From: CANMUM01 sp965263365
GTDB lineage: Bacteria > Pseudomonadota > Alphaproteobacteria > Rhodobacterales > Rhodobacteraceae
Length of the DNA: 64,000 nt
NCBI GenBank assembly: GCA_965263365.1
Contig: OZ253672.1
Coordinates: forward strand, 558,001-622,000
Direction of reading: 5' to 3'
This document shows positions 28,159 to 37,451 of this stretch, piece by piece. The position numbers and the translations under genes were made by a program. How positions within the stretch are numbered: the stretch's first letter is position 1; each line of letters begins with the position of its first letter. Below the pieces are notes generated by a model that worked only from the letters and a program-made list of their open reading frames with translations, did not search any database and was not told the DNA's origin.

Positions 28159-29001
28159 ATGAATGTGAATATATATCTTTCAAATGAAAGTGGTGTTCCT
28201 AAGCATGCTCTTGATCAGGTGATTTTGCACTATGGTTTAAGCAATTTCGAGATCATAAAACAGCGTTTCAATTTTGTGCATTTGCAATCGATTATTGAGA
28301 CAACAGAACAGACGGTGCCTTTTGTTGAGGGCGTAGATGTTAACGTCTTGCCGCAAAAAATGCCAATTCCAAAGCTATTTGTCGCAGACATGGATAGCAC
28401 AATGATCGGTCAAGAGTGTATTGATGAACTTGCCGACTATGTGGGTGTTAAGGCTGAAGTATCGGATGTGACTGAGCGTGCGATGCGGGGTGAACTAGAT
28501 TTTGAGGCGGCGTTGCGTAAGCGTGTGCAGTTGTTAGGTGGAGTCTCTGAATCTGTTTTACAAGTTTGTTTTGATGAGCGAATTACACCGAATGCTGGAG
28601 CAAAAGAGTTGCTCGTGAAGTTAAATGCAAATGGTGTGCGAACCGTTTTGGTTTCGGGTGGATTTACGTTTTTTGCCTCGCGCATCGCCAATTATTTAGG
28701 CTTTGATAAGTATGTTGCCAATCAGTTCGAAATTTCCGATGGGCGGCTCACGGGTGATCTTTGTGGTCAGATTGTGGATCGTTTATTCAAAAGAACAGAA
28801 CTTCAAAATCATGCTCAAGAATTAGGAATTTTGAAGGAAGAAATTGTCGCTATTGGTGACGGTTCAAATGATCTCGACATGCTCGAAAGTGCCGGATATA
28901 AGGTCGCATATCGTGCAAAGCCGGTCTTGCGATCAGTTGCAAATATTCACCTAGATCATTCTGCTTTGGATATTCTTCCTGAGATATGCCAACTCACTTA
29001 A
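28159..29001 (+). CDS. serB: Phosphoserine phosphatase
   Basis: This 280-residue HAD enzyme makes L-serine from phosphoserine. The catalytic motif VADMDSTMIGQE (about residue 75) is followed by the four-helix cap and VLVSGGFTFFASRIA, KKR-type Lys, and IGDGSNDLDMLE. The N-terminal 70 residues are a divergent ACT-like region. A TTG at 28132 inside the DAHP synthase gene is an alternative start, but the ATG at 28159 gives a usual length; neither has a strong ribosome-binding site, which suggests coupling to the upstream gene. Confidence 0.93.
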   Translation: MNVNIYLSNESGVPKHALDQVILHYGLSNFEIIKQRFNFVHLQSIIETTEQTVPFVEGVDVNVLPQKMPIPKLFVADMDSTMIGQECIDELADYVGVKAEVSDVTERAMRGELDFEAALRKRVQLLGGVSESVLQVCFDERITPNAGAKELLVKLNANGVRTVLVSGGFTFFASRIANYLGFDKYVANQFEISDGRLTGDLCGQIVDRLFKRTELQNHAQELGILKEEIVAIGDGSNDLDMLESAGYKVAYRAKPVLRSVANIHLDHSALDILPEICQLT

Positions 29002-29002
29002 A

Positions 29003-29629
29003 TTAGGGTTCTCGTTTGATGCTCTTTACGAGCGAAAGTTTATTTTGCGAGAGCATTTCGATATGATGTCTATCACCTTCGATAACACGCAAACTTTGGC
29101 GAACCTGTCGCTTAAACCCTGCTGGCTCTTCTGCAAAACCGCTCGCGTTTTTTAAGGGCGTATGTCGAATAGACTCAAAATTAAAATCTTCAGCTCCGAG
29201 TAGGGGAGATGAATGAAGAGGTTCTTTGTCGATTTCTATCACACCAACAGCGAATTCTATTGGACCACTATCGGCACGAAGTGGCATAAACATAATCGGA
29301 TATTTTTTTTGTTCCGTTGTTATGGTCATAGAAAAAAGACCTGGCTCATCTATAGTTGATATGAGCCCACTTTTTACTGGATCGCTTACATGTTTAAAAA
29401 ATAAGCTTGGAAAACCACGCCCCGCCAAACAAATTCCGATTAATTTTTCAACCAGAATTCCGGCTGAACGAATTTTGAAAGTGTTTTCAGCACGGCAATC
29501 TATAATAAACTGAGACTGTGTTTCACGCGGATCCCAGTCATAGCGAAAGGGAGGTGAAAGTCCTCGTTTATTTTTTTCCCAATAAGCAACAGCTTGTGGT
29601 ATTTTTATATTTTTAGTTGGCGATTTCAT
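29003..29629 (-). CDS. PAS domain protein (PAS_5 family)
   Basis: A 208-residue protein of the PAS_5 family, common and mostly unstudied in alphaproteobacteria. The opening PQAVAYWEKNKRGLSPPFRYDWDPRE and the central LVEKLIGICLAGRGFPSLFF/MPLRADSGPIEFAVGVIEI are the recognisable parts. No output domain is attached, so it may sense a ligand or redox state and act through a partner. It converges on serB with only one base between the two stops. Confidence 0.78.
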   Translation of the reverse strand: MKSPTKNIKIPQAVAYWEKNKRGLSPPFRYDWDPRETQSQFIIDCRAENTFKIRSAGILVEKLIGICLAGRGFPSLFFKHVSDPVKSGLISTIDEPGLFSMTITTEQKKYPIMFMPLRADSGPIEFAVGVIEIDKEPLHSSPLLGAEDFNFESIRHTPLKNASGFAEEPAGFKRQVRQSLRVIEGDRHHIEMLSQNKLSLVKSIKREP

Positions 29630-29773
29630 AACTTTCGAGTCAAAATTACTGCAAATTGAATTAAATTTGCAATACTTAATATATTAAATAGGTTAACGGT
29701 TTCCAAAGAGTTTTTTGGAATTTGGGCTTGGACTTTAAATAAATGATATATAAGGAGTAGTGAGGAGTACCGC

Positions 29774-30421
29774 ATGAAAAGACACGCGCCTTTGTTAATT
29801 ATTCTATCTAGTCCTAGCGGCGCTGGAAAGTCGAGCTTGGCGCGCGAAATAATGACAAAAGATCCAAATATTAGATTTTCAATTTCGTCTACGACTCGCT
29901 CTCCACGTGAAGATGAGATCGATGGCGTTCACTATGATTTTGTTTCTCACGAAGAATTTATGGCGCGCGTCGCTCGCGGAGAAATGTTGGAATATGCGGA
30001 AGTATTTGGAAATTTATATGGTACGCCTTTGAAGCCGGTTCAAACTGCGCTTGATGAAGGGGTGGATATTATTTTTGATGTCGATTGGCAGGGCGGTGAC
30101 CAAATTCGAGCGTCCGTTCTCAAGGAACACGTTGTCTCAATTTTTGTTTTGCCACCTACGATTTCTGAATTGCATCAACGTCTCCGTTTACGCGCTTCTG
30201 ATAGCGTGGAGGTTATTGATCGGCGAATGCGTCAATCAAAGAAAGAAATTTCTCACTGGCAAAATTACGATTTCCTTATTGTTAATCGTGAAATTGGGCG
30301 TGCATCAGAAGAATTACAATCTGTAATCACTGCTGAAAGACTAAGAAGAAGCCGTTGGACAGGGGCGTTAAATTTCATTGCAGACCTAGATGAAGAATTT
30401 GATGAGATATGGGATGAGTAA
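29774..30421 (+). CDS. gmk: Guanylate kinase
   Basis: A 215-residue nucleotide kinase phosphorylating GMP to GDP. The P-loop is SSPSGAGKSSLA (residues 12-23), the GMP-binding region is ISSTTRSPREDEIDGVHYDFVS, and LEYAEVFGNLYGTP and DVDWQGGDQIR follow. The length is normal. The start is supported by TGAGGAG ahead of the ATG. Its stop codon overlaps the start of the gamma-carbonic anhydrase gene, so the two are coupled. Confidence 0.96.
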   Translation: MKRHAPLLIILSSPSGAGKSSLAREIMTKDPNIRFSISSTTRSPREDEIDGVHYDFVSHEEFMARVARGEMLEYAEVFGNLYGTPLKPVQTALDEGVDIIFDVDWQGGDQIRASVLKEHVVSIFVLPPTISELHQRLRLRASDSVEVIDRRMRQSKKEISHWQNYDFLIVNREIGRASEELQSVITAERLRRSRWTGALNFIADLDEEFDEIWDE

Positions 30422-30944
30422 TATTTTGAGCCTTGAGGGAATTTCTCCAGAATTTCCAAGTGACAATTCTCATTGGGTTGCCCCGAATGCCACAATAATT
30501 GGCAAAGTTAGCTTGGGGCGAGAAGTCGGAATTTGGTACGGAGCTGTTTTGCGCGGCGACAACGAATTAATTGAAATTGGAGATACTACCAATGTTCAAG
30601 AGCAAGTCATTATGCATACCGACATCGGATTTCCGTTGAAAGTTGGACAAAATTGCACGATTGGACATCGTGCTCTTTTGCATGGTTGTCAAGTCGAAGA
30701 CAATACTTTGATTGGGATGGGTGCTATGGTTATGAATGGTGCAAAAATTGGTAAGAATTGTATAATTGGAGCGGGATCAATTGTTACTGAAGGTAAAATA
30801 ATTCCAGACAATTCACTTGTTATTGGCGTTCCTGGGCGTGTAATAAAGTCAGTTACAAAAGAGCAAGTTCAACTTAACACCGCCAGTTCCCTTCACTATG
30901 TCAAAGCGATGAATAGGCAGAAATTAAGCACAACAATAATCTAG
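30414..30944 (+). CDS. Gamma-carbonic anhydrase family protein
   Basis: A 176-residue left-handed beta-helix protein of hexapeptide repeats. The three zinc His are in the usual places: VIMHTDIGFP, and IGHRALLHGC with two His. It belongs to the YrdA/PaaY-like branch, some members of which bind zinc without proven carbonic anhydrase activity. I chose the ATG at 30414, which overlaps the gmk stop codon (ATGAGTAA); an ATG 24 bases earlier gives extra residues with no family match. The stop shares a palindromic CTAG with the stop of the convergent ChpT-type gene. Confidence 0.92.
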   Translation: MSNILSLEGISPEFPSDNSHWVAPNATIIGKVSLGREVGIWYGAVLRGDNELIEIGDTTNVQEQVIMHTDIGFPLKVGQNCTIGHRALLHGCQVEDNTLIGMGAMVMNGAKIGKNCIIGAGSIVTEGKIIPDNSLVIGVPGRVIKSVTKEQVQLNTASSLHYVKAMNRQKLSTTII

Positions 30945-31561
30945 TTTTTGTTCCAAATATTTAGAATTATACGCGAATCATCAAAGCGCTTTAATATTAC
31001 GTCGTAATTCATTTCCTCTGCATGGTTGAATAGCAAACGGAAGTGAACCGAACTTGAACCAATTTCTCCAATTTGAAGCCAATGATCTTCGGAACGATAT
31101 TTGCCGTCTTGTGTTTTAGTTCCTGATCCCTCTGCGATTATCTGCCAACCATTTTGATGAGGTTTTATTTCAAGTTTATTTATTTTGATGAAGCTTGAAC
31201 GCAGGCAATAAATTCCTAAAAACCAAATTTTTGCTTCGGATTTTTTGGGAGGCTCTTTGACTTCATCAAAATGAATTGTGACATCTTCTTGAAAAAAAAT
31301 ATTCTCAATTCGCATTCTCGTGTCGTTAATCGAGAGAAACTCATCATCACTGTATGAGCCAAATGCGATGCGATTGAATTGAAGTTCACCTAATGCGCTA
31401 TTTAAGGAGTCTTTAATTAACTCAAGTGCTGCATCTTGTTGTGAAGGATCCAATTCAAAAATTTCGAGTGCGTTTGAAATTGCTGTCAAAGGAGAGACAT
31501 AGTCGTGGTTTAACCTGCCGGCAATGAGCATAGGTAATGTTAAGTGTTCAAAATTTGACAT
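30941..31561 (-). CDS. chpT: ChpT-type histidine phosphotransferase
   Basis: A 206-residue protein resembling Caulobacter ChpT, the dimeric phosphotransferase that passes phosphate from CckA to CtrA and CpdR in cell-cycle control. The phospho-acceptor His is in GRLNHDYVSPLTAISN (residues 15-30), followed by a four-helix dimerisation segment and a degenerate GHKL-like ATPase fold without nucleotide motifs. Sequence similarity outside the H-box is modest, so the cell-cycle role is inferred from family. It is convergent with the carbonic anhydrase gene and divergent from olsB. Confidence 0.82.
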   Translation of the reverse strand: MSNFEHLTLPMLIAGRLNHDYVSPLTAISNALEIFELDPSQQDAALELIKDSLNSALGELQFNRIAFGSYSDDEFLSINDTRMRIENIFFQEDVTIHFDEVKEPPKKSEAKIWFLGIYCLRSSFIKINKLEIKPHQNGWQIIAEGSGTKTQDGKYRSEDHWLQIGEIGSSSVHFRLLFNHAEEMNYDVILKRFDDSRIILNIWNKN

Positions 31562-31753
31562 CTATCTTTCCTGTTAGTCTTTGGGTTGCATGATTAAATA
31601 ATATATATTGGATAGAATTAAAATCATGTTAAGCTATTTTAACTAAATGGTAAATTGTTTGATAAGAAAACTTCGATCTTGAATAAATGACAGTATATTA
31701 TATAGCAATGGCTCATTGCAAATTACTTCTGTTGGAAAAGATGTGAGGTTGAA

Positions 31754-32521
31754 TTGTTAAGCTCTGATCCGAGATTGGAACTTAGGTTTGTTAAATCTGA
31801 ACAAGACCTGCGAGCGGCTCAGCGTCTTAGATATCGTGTGTTTGTTGAGGAACTTGGCGCGCGTGCTGAATCATCTGATCATGCTCAGCGACTTGAAATT
31901 GACAAATTCGATACTCGAATTCAACATTTGTGCTTGTTTGATACGCACTTAATTGAATCTAATCCTGAAAATGCTGCGGTTGGTCTCTACCGTCTTATTT
32001 CGAGTGATGCCGCCGATCAAATTGGTGGATTTTATTCTGAACAAGAATTTGAATTGGAAAAATTGCTTTGCCTTCCAGGGCGAAAGCTCGAACTGGGACG
32101 ATCATGTATTCATCCCAATTATCGAGGAGGGGCGGCAATGGCCATGCTTTGGCAAGGTCTTGCGCGCTATGTACGTGAAGAAAAGTTCGACATTCTATTT
32201 GGGACTGCTAGCTTCCAGGGCACAAATATTGAGCCCTATCAACATTCATTGTCGTTACTTTTCCATAAATACCTGATTAAGTCGGATCGCGAAGTCTTTG
32301 TTCGCAAAGAAGGTGCTGCAAATTTGCAATTGACACCCATGGTTGAAATTAATCAGCTGCAAGCGATGCGGGAAATTCCATCATTAATAAAGGCATATTT
32401 ACGGCTTGGGGGGCGCATCGGTCAAGGCGCATTTGTTGACCACGATTTTAACACAATAGATGTGTTTGTTGCGATGGAAACCAGTCAGATGGTTGAAAAA
32501 TATAAGGCAATATATGCATGA
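31754..32521 (+). CDS. olsB: OlsB-type L-ornithine N-alpha-acyltransferase (GNAT)
   Basis: A 255-residue acyltransferase that adds a 3-hydroxyacyl group from acyl-ACP to ornithine, the first step of ornithine-lipid synthesis. LRAAQRLRYRVFVEELGA (about residues 20-38) and LELGRSCIHPNYRGGAAMAMLWQGL (about residues 115-140) are the family motifs. It starts with TTG at 31754, with GAGG 5 bases before it. Its stop overlaps the olsA start (ATGA). The pair makes a phosphorus-free membrane lipid, often raised under phosphate limitation; no Pho box is evident to me. Confidence 0.88.
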   Translation: MLSSDPRLELRFVKSEQDLRAAQRLRYRVFVEELGARAESSDHAQRLEIDKFDTRIQHLCLFDTHLIESNPENAAVGLYRLISSDAADQIGGFYSEQEFELEKLLCLPGRKLELGRSCIHPNYRGGAAMAMLWQGLARYVREEKFDILFGTASFQGTNIEPYQHSLSLLFHKYLIKSDREVFVRKEGAANLQLTPMVEINQLQAMREIPSLIKAYLRLGGRIGQGAFVDHDFNTIDVFVAMETSQMVEKYKAIYA

Positions 32522-33375
32522 AAAATTTTAATGAAGATAATCCATACCGTTTTCACGATGAACAGTTGGCAAAGGTTAAGCCAACTGTCCCTTGGTATGG
32601 AAAATGGCTCATGATTGTCCGATTGATCGCGATCGTAGCACTTGCCCTTGTACTTTTGCTGCCGATGCTTGCTTTACAATTAGTCGGAAAAATATATGGA
32701 CGACGTAGCCTGCATTTTTTAGTTACAAAATTCTGGGCCCATTGGGCGGCGCGACTTATAGGTTTACGTCTCTGTGTTCGCGGAAAGGTTATGCGCGAAC
32801 ATGGTGTGGTGGTCGCAAATCATTTAAGTCCCGCAGACACAATTGTACTTATGGCGGCTTGCGGTGGTTATATGATTGCAAAGTCAGAAGTGAGGCAAAT
32901 GCCAATTATTGGCTTTTTTGCTATGCTCGCGGGCGCTCAGTTTATAGAGCGTACACCCAAAAAAGCCAAAGATTCTGTTGAAGAGCTTTGTCATAGAATT
33001 GATAGTGGCGATCTAATGATTTTCCATCCCGAGGCAACAACGACTGATGGGCTGCGAATCTTGAATTTCAAATCGACGCTATTTGCGGCTCTTTTTAAGA
33101 GTGAAAAAACGATATTTGTTCAACCTGTCACGCTGATTTATCATGCGCCAAAAGGCGCTTCGGATAATTTTTATGGTTGGTGGGGGCAAGCGACTTTAGA
33201 AACTTATATATATGATATTGCGACATTGCCTGGAACACGAGAAGTTGAGGTGCATTTCAGTGAACCGATCAAAGTCGAAGGAGATCGTAAGAACCTATCC
33301 AAAAAAGCTGAAGAAGTTATTCGTGGCATTCACACCGAGCGCTTACGTGCGCGAAATATTGAACCTTTGGCATAA
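32518..33375 (+). CDS. olsA: OlsA-type 1-acylglycerol/lyso-ornithine-lipid acyltransferase
   Basis: A 285-residue PlsC-family O-acyltransferase that completes ornithine lipid. An N-terminal hydrophobic helix (about residues 32-60) anchors it to the inner membrane. The catalytic NHLSPADT motif (H-x4-D, about residue 100) is followed by FIERTPKK and IFHPEATTTDG. It could also act on lysophosphatidic acid, but its overlap with the olsB gene favours ornithine lipid. It is the last gene of the pair and converges on the ThiE-like gene 44 bases away. Confidence 0.88.
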   Translation: MKNFNEDNPYRFHDEQLAKVKPTVPWYGKWLMIVRLIAIVALALVLLLPMLALQLVGKIYGRRSLHFLVTKFWAHWAARLIGLRLCVRGKVMREHGVVVANHLSPADTIVLMAACGGYMIAKSEVRQMPIIGFFAMLAGAQFIERTPKKAKDSVEELCHRIDSGDLMIFHPEATTTDGLRILNFKSTLFAALFKSEKTIFVQPVTLIYHAPKGASDNFYGWWGQATLETYIYDIATLPGTREVEVHFSEPIKVEGDRKNLSKKAEEVIRGIHTERLRARNIEPLA

Positions 33376-33419
33376 ATATTAAATGCGTGACGCAAACGAC
33401 GTATGAGTGAGGACGCGAA

Positions 33420-34037
33420 CTATAGACTTCCCAATATATCACGAAGAGATTTGTCAGGAGCTTCGGATAAAAAATATTCGTCTCCAATGGCAACAAAATC
33501 GGTATGATCTTTGATCGGCGTAATATTTTGTGCGGAAATGTGCCCTTCTGCAACGACAGGAATTTCGATCATTTCTGACCACCATTCAAAAAGTTCGGCA
33601 TTTGCAGATTCGATATCAAGCCCTTGCGATTCAATCGGCCCAAAAGATACATAGTCGCAGCCGATTTCGCCGATTGTCATCCCGTCATGACGAGAGGCGC
33701 CAGCATAGACCCCAAAAATTGAGTCCGGCCCTAATAATTTACGCGCTTCGCGCATTTTTTTGGGATCAGCTGTGGAAAGGTGCACTCCGTCAAGACCAAT
33801 TTCCCTGGCCAATGAATAGTGATCATCAATGATCACTGAAATTTCATTGGAATGGCCGATTTCTCTTAAGGTGTCGGCGCGCTTGATAAGTGATCCGCGT
33901 CCAATATCTCCCGATTTTAAGCGCAAGCAAGCCAGATGAAAATCTTGAGAGGCATGAATCGCGGCGTTTATTAAATTTTGATCCGCTTCAATATCGAATT
34001 GCGGCGGAATGATAAAAATAAGACCCGCTTTGTCCAT
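33420..34037 (-). CDS. Thiamine phosphate synthase-like protein (degenerate)
   Basis: A 205-residue TIM-barrel protein related to ThiE/TenI. DGVHLSTADP (about residue 78) and DYVSFGPIE (about 125) match the family. The usual ThiE segment around the pyrophosphate site (GVSxHxxEEA, then GPxFPTxTK) is altered here to GASRHDGM and GPIESQGLD, with no conserved Thr-Lys, so true thiamine phosphate synthase activity is doubtful. The ATG overlaps the eno stop codon (TGATG), so it is coupled to enolase. No other thiamine gene is near. Confidence 0.78.
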   Translation of the reverse strand: MDKAGLIFIIPPQFDIEADQNLINAAIHASQDFHLACLRLKSGDIGRGSLIKRADTLREIGHSNEISVIIDDHYSLAREIGLDGVHLSTADPKKMREARKLLGPDSIFGVYAGASRHDGMTIGEIGCDYVSFGPIESQGLDIESANAELFEWWSEMIEIPVVAEGHISAQNITPIKDHTDFVAIGDEYFLSEAPDKSLRDILGSL

Positions 34038-35314
34038 CAAGAATTTCTCAAAATCTGGGTGCCCGCATAGACCGCTTGGAAACCGAGTTCTTCTTCGATC
34101 CGAATAAGCTGATTATATTTAGCCAATCGATCCGAGCGCGAGAGCGATCCGGTCTTGATTTGTCCGCAATTTGTTGCGACCGCAAGATCTGCAATCGTCG
34201 AGTCTTCCGTTTCACCTGAGCGATGACTCATGACAGCGGTCATGCGTGCGCGGTGTGCTATGTCAACCGCTTCCAGCGTCTCTGAGAGCGTACCGATTTG
34301 GTTGACTTTGATAAGAATTGAGTTACCAACACCTTGTTCTATACCACTTTCAAGACGTTCTGGGTTCGTTACAAAAAGATCATCCCCAACAAGCTGGCAG
34401 CGATTGCCAATCAAGTCTGTAAGCGCTTTCCAGCCTTCCCAATCATCTTCGGCCATGCCGTCTTCGATCGAGATAATGGGATAATTTTTAACAAGTTCAG
34501 CAAGATATGCTGCATTTTGTTCTGGTGTGAGCGATACGCCTTCACCTTTCATCTCATATTTACCGTTTGCAAAATACTCAGTTGATGCACAATCAAGTGC
34601 CAAATACATATCTTGACCAGCATTGTACCCAGCTGTTTCGATTGATTTCATAATAAAATCGAGCGCTTCTTTGGTCGATTTTAAATTGGGCGCAAATCCG
34701 CCTTCATCGCCGACGTTGGTGTTATGCCCTGATTTTTGAAGTTCTTTTTTGAGTGAGTGGAAGACCTCCGCACCCATTCTGATTGCATCACGAATGCTAT
34801 CTGCTCCCACAGGCATAATCATAAATTCTTGAATATCAATGGGATTATCTGCGTGTTCACCGCCATTAATAATATTCATCATTGGGACAGGTAGCACATG
34901 AGCTCGCGCGCCACCGATATATCTATGAAGCGATTGTCCATAATATTGCGCTGCCGCCTTAGCGGTTGCGAGTGAGACACCTAAAATAGCGTTTGCACCA
35001 AGTCGGGATTTATTTTTTGTGCCGTCAAGGTCGATCATGACCTGATCAATTTCGAGCTGCTCAGATGCATCCATACCCGCAAGCGTGTCCCGAATTTCAG
35101 AATTGACGGCTTCAACCGCACCTTCAACACCTTTGCCAAGATAACGATCACCACCATCGCGGCGCTCATGTGCTTCATGTGCGCCGGTCGAAGCCCCTGA
35201 AGGAACTGCTGCGCGTCCGGTCGAGCCGTCCTCAAGCGTTACATCAACCTCGACTGTGGGATTTCCGCGACTATCAAGAATTTCACGAGCGAATACATCA
35301 ATAATGGTTGTCAT
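34037..35314 (-). CDS. eno: Enolase
   Basis: A 425-residue glycolytic enzyme interconverting 2-phosphoglycerate and phosphoenolpyruvate, also a degradosome partner in many bacteria. AREILDSRGNPTVEVDV opens the N-terminal domain. The Mg ligands are in the barrel (ALDCAS, SIEDGMAEDDW, LVGDDLFVTN), the catalytic Lys is in ILIKVNQIGT, and SHRSGETEDSTIADLAV is the signature. The length is normal. GGATC stands ahead of the ATG. The downstream ThiE-like gene is coupled. Confidence 0.98.
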   Translation of the reverse strand: MTTIIDVFAREILDSRGNPTVEVDVTLEDGSTGRAAVPSGASTGAHEAHERRDGGDRYLGKGVEGAVEAVNSEIRDTLAGMDASEQLEIDQVMIDLDGTKNKSRLGANAILGVSLATAKAAAQYYGQSLHRYIGGARAHVLPVPMMNIINGGEHADNPIDIQEFMIMPVGADSIRDAIRMGAEVFHSLKKELQKSGHNTNVGDEGGFAPNLKSTKEALDFIMKSIETAGYNAGQDMYLALDCASTEYFANGKYEMKGEGVSLTPEQNAAYLAELVKNYPIISIEDGMAEDDWEGWKALTDLIGNRCQLVGDDLFVTNPERLESGIEQGVGNSILIKVNQIGTLSETLEAVDIAHRARMTAVMSHRSGETEDSTIADLAVATNCGQIKTGSLSRSDRLAKYNQLIRIEEELGFQAVYAGTQILRNS

Positions 35315-35380
35315 TGGGTGATCCTTTTTAATTTTGTGGGTTTTATAGCGAATTCTTTGAGCAACGTCTATGTGCGAAAC

Positions 35381-35788
35381 TTACTTAATCTTGCGCCCGT
35401 AAAGCTCGAATTTATGGCCGATTAATTCATATCCAAATTTTTGAGCAATTTTTTCTTGAAGGCGTTCAACCTCCGCATCGACAAATTCAATCACTTCGCC
35501 TGTATCAATATCGAGTAAATGATCATGATGCGCGCGTTTTGCATCTTCAAATCTTGCGCGTCCATCACCAAAATCAAGGCTATCCAAGATTCCGTTTTCC
35601 TTAAATTGTTTGAGGGTTCGGTATACGGTGGCGATCGAAATTTTGGGATTCTGTTGACTAACGCGCGCGTAAATTTCATCAGCATTAGGGTGATCATCCG
35701 CCGCGTCGATAATCGCGGCAATTGCGATTCGCTGCGGTGTCATCCTTAATCCCTGTTTGCGCGCTCGGGCTTCAATTGATTGGCTCAT
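35381..35788 (-). CDS. fur: Fur-family transcriptional regulator
   Basis: A 135-residue metalloregulator. The winged-helix DNA-binding domain spans residues 1-80 (RMTPQRIAIAAIIDAADDHPNADEIYARV and SIATVYRTLKQF), then the dimerisation domain has AHHDHLLDIDTGEVIEFVDAEVE with the His/Asp/Glu metal ligands. The structural zinc CxxC pair of E. coli Fur is absent. This fits the alphaproteobacterial Fur/Mur group, which in several genera senses manganese rather than iron. It lies 66 bases upstream of eno on the same strand. Confidence 0.9.
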   Translation of the reverse strand: MSQSIEARARKQGLRMTPQRIAIAAIIDAADDHPNADEIYARVSQQNPKISIATVYRTLKQFKENGILDSLDFGDGRARFEDAKRAHHDHLLDIDTGEVIEFVDAEVERLQEKIAQKFGYELIGHKFELYGRKIK

Positions 35789-35928
35789 AATCTGAATCCA
35801 TAGTTGCGACTTGGCGCGAAATCAAATGCAATTTTCATTGCGCCGATTTATAATTATCACTCAAGCTGGTAAACTTTGCCTTTGAATTATATACCAATAT
35901 ACGCGCTTTTTAAACGCAAACCGTAATT

Positions 35929-36435
35929 TTAGTCGTCAATGCCTCTGTAGGGTTGTACATATTGCATCGCCATATCCCATGGAAAAAATATCCACGTATC
36001 TTGACTTACCGATGTAATAAATGTGTCGACCATTGGTTCACCGGCGGGCTTGGAATAAACGGTTGCATAATGAGCTTTGGGATATTTTTTGCGTAAAAAA
36101 TCAAGCGTCTTGCCGCTATCGACCAAATCGTCAATCACAAGTATGCCTTCACCATCTCCAATCAATTCATCATTCGCTGCCTTTAGTTCAACGGCTTCAG
36201 ATTGATTTTGATAATCATATGATTTTACCGAAACGCATTCAATAGTACGAATATTCAGCTCTCGCGCAATAATCATAGCAGGCGCCATGCCGCCACGGGT
36301 AACCGCTAATATGGCTTTCCATTCGCCTTTGTTGGGACCTTTGCCATCCAATCGCCAAGCAAGGGCTCGACTATCTCGGTGAATTTGATCCCAACTGATG
36401 TGAAATCCTTTTTCGTGGGGCAAGCGGTCGTTCAT
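35929..36435 (-). CDS. gpt: Xanthine phosphoribosyltransferase
   Basis: A 168-residue purine-salvage enzyme converting xanthine and guanine with PRPP to nucleotides. The PRPP-binding motif is ILVIDDLVDSGKTLDF (about residues 88-103), and AVTRGGMAPAMIIARELNIRTIE is the oxyanion region. The ATG 36435 has a clear GAGGA site; a longer in-frame start 15 codons upstream lacks similarity. The C-terminal WIFFPWDMA segment is typical of Gpt. It is probably monocistronic. Confidence 0.93.
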   Translation of the reverse strand: MNDRLPHEKGFHISWDQIHRDSRALAWRLDGKGPNKGEWKAILAVTRGGMAPAMIIARELNIRTIECVSVKSYDYQNQSEAVELKAANDELIGDGEGILVIDDLVDSGKTLDFLRKKYPKAHYATVYSKPAGEPMVDTFITSVSQDTWIFFPWDMAMQYVQPYRGIDD

Positions 36436-36547
36436 ATCATTCCTCGACTTTAAGTTCTCTGTCCGCGTAATAAAGCACATCTCAATCGGCAGAATTGCGG
36501 GTTAAGACTCCAATATAACGGTTGGCTCTCATTTCTTATGCGCTCAA

Positions 36548-37363
36548 TCACTTTCTTCCTGTCACAACATCGATGTCGGGCGCATCCTCAGCTTTCATGC
36601 CAACGACCTGATAGCCGGCATCAACGTGGAGATTTTCGCCAGTCACGCCTGAGCCAAGATCAGATAGCAAGAACATTGCTGATTTTCCAACATCATCAAT
36701 TGTTACATTCCGTCTGAGCGGAGAGTTAAGCTCATTCCATTTCAATATATAACGAAAATCGCCGATTCCCGATGCGGCAAGCGTTTTAATGGGGCCTGCG
36801 GATATTGCATTGACTCGAATGTTCTTAGGTCCCAAATCCATTGCCATGTACTTAACACTCGCCTCGAGCGCGGCTTTGGCAACGCCCATGACATTATAGT
36901 GGGGCATAACTTTTTCGGCGCCGTAGTACGTAAGGGTTAGCATCGAACCGCCGTCATGCATTAACTTTTCGGCGCGCTGAGCGACAGCAGTAAATGAATA
37001 AACTGAAACGTCCATTGTCATATTGAAGTTATCGCGAGACGTGTCAACATAGCGTCCGCGCAATTCATTTTTATCTGAAAAACCAATGGCATGAACGATA
37101 AAATCGAGCTTGCCCCATTTCTTTTCGATTTGCTCAAATGCACGATCAATTGAGTCCATGTCCGAAACATCGCAATCAATGAAGGTATCAACGCCAAGGC
37201 TTTCTCCCAGTGGCACTACGCGTTTTTTGAAAGCTTCGCCCACATAGCTAATAGCCAATTCTGCACCTTGCTCATGGCAAGCCTTGGCGATTCCCCAGGC
37301 GATTGACTTATCATTCGCTAGCCCCATTATGAGGCCTTTTTTTCCTTTCATGATACTCGACAT
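36548..37363 (-). CDS. fabI: Enoyl-[acyl-carrier-protein] reductase (NADH)
   Basis: A 271-residue short-chain-dehydrogenase-like enzyme reducing trans-2-enoyl-ACP in fatty-acid elongation, the target of triclosan. GKKGLIMGLANDKSIAWGIA is the nucleotide-binding start (residues 7-26). The active site Tyr and Lys are in LTYYGAEKVMPHYNVMGVAKAALEAS (about residues 145-170), and ISAGPIKTLAASGI follows. The length is normal. It is divergent from pdxH. Confidence 0.96.
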   Translation of the reverse strand: MSSIMKGKKGLIMGLANDKSIAWGIAKACHEQGAELAISYVGEAFKKRVVPLGESLGVDTFIDCDVSDMDSIDRAFEQIEKKWGKLDFIVHAIGFSDKNELRGRYVDTSRDNFNMTMDVSVYSFTAVAQRAEKLMHDGGSMLTLTYYGAEKVMPHYNVMGVAKAALEASVKYMAMDLGPKNIRVNAISAGPIKTLAASGIGDFRYILKWNELNSPLRRNVTIDDVGKSAMFLLSDLGSGVTGENLHVDAGYQVVGMKAEDAPDIDVVTGRK

Positions 37364-37451
37364 TTGTGCGCTCCTTTGCTCAAATAATTATTAAAAGAAA
37401 TAGTGGCTTGCATCAAGTCAATATGCACGCTTAAGTGAAATTGGAGGTCTT

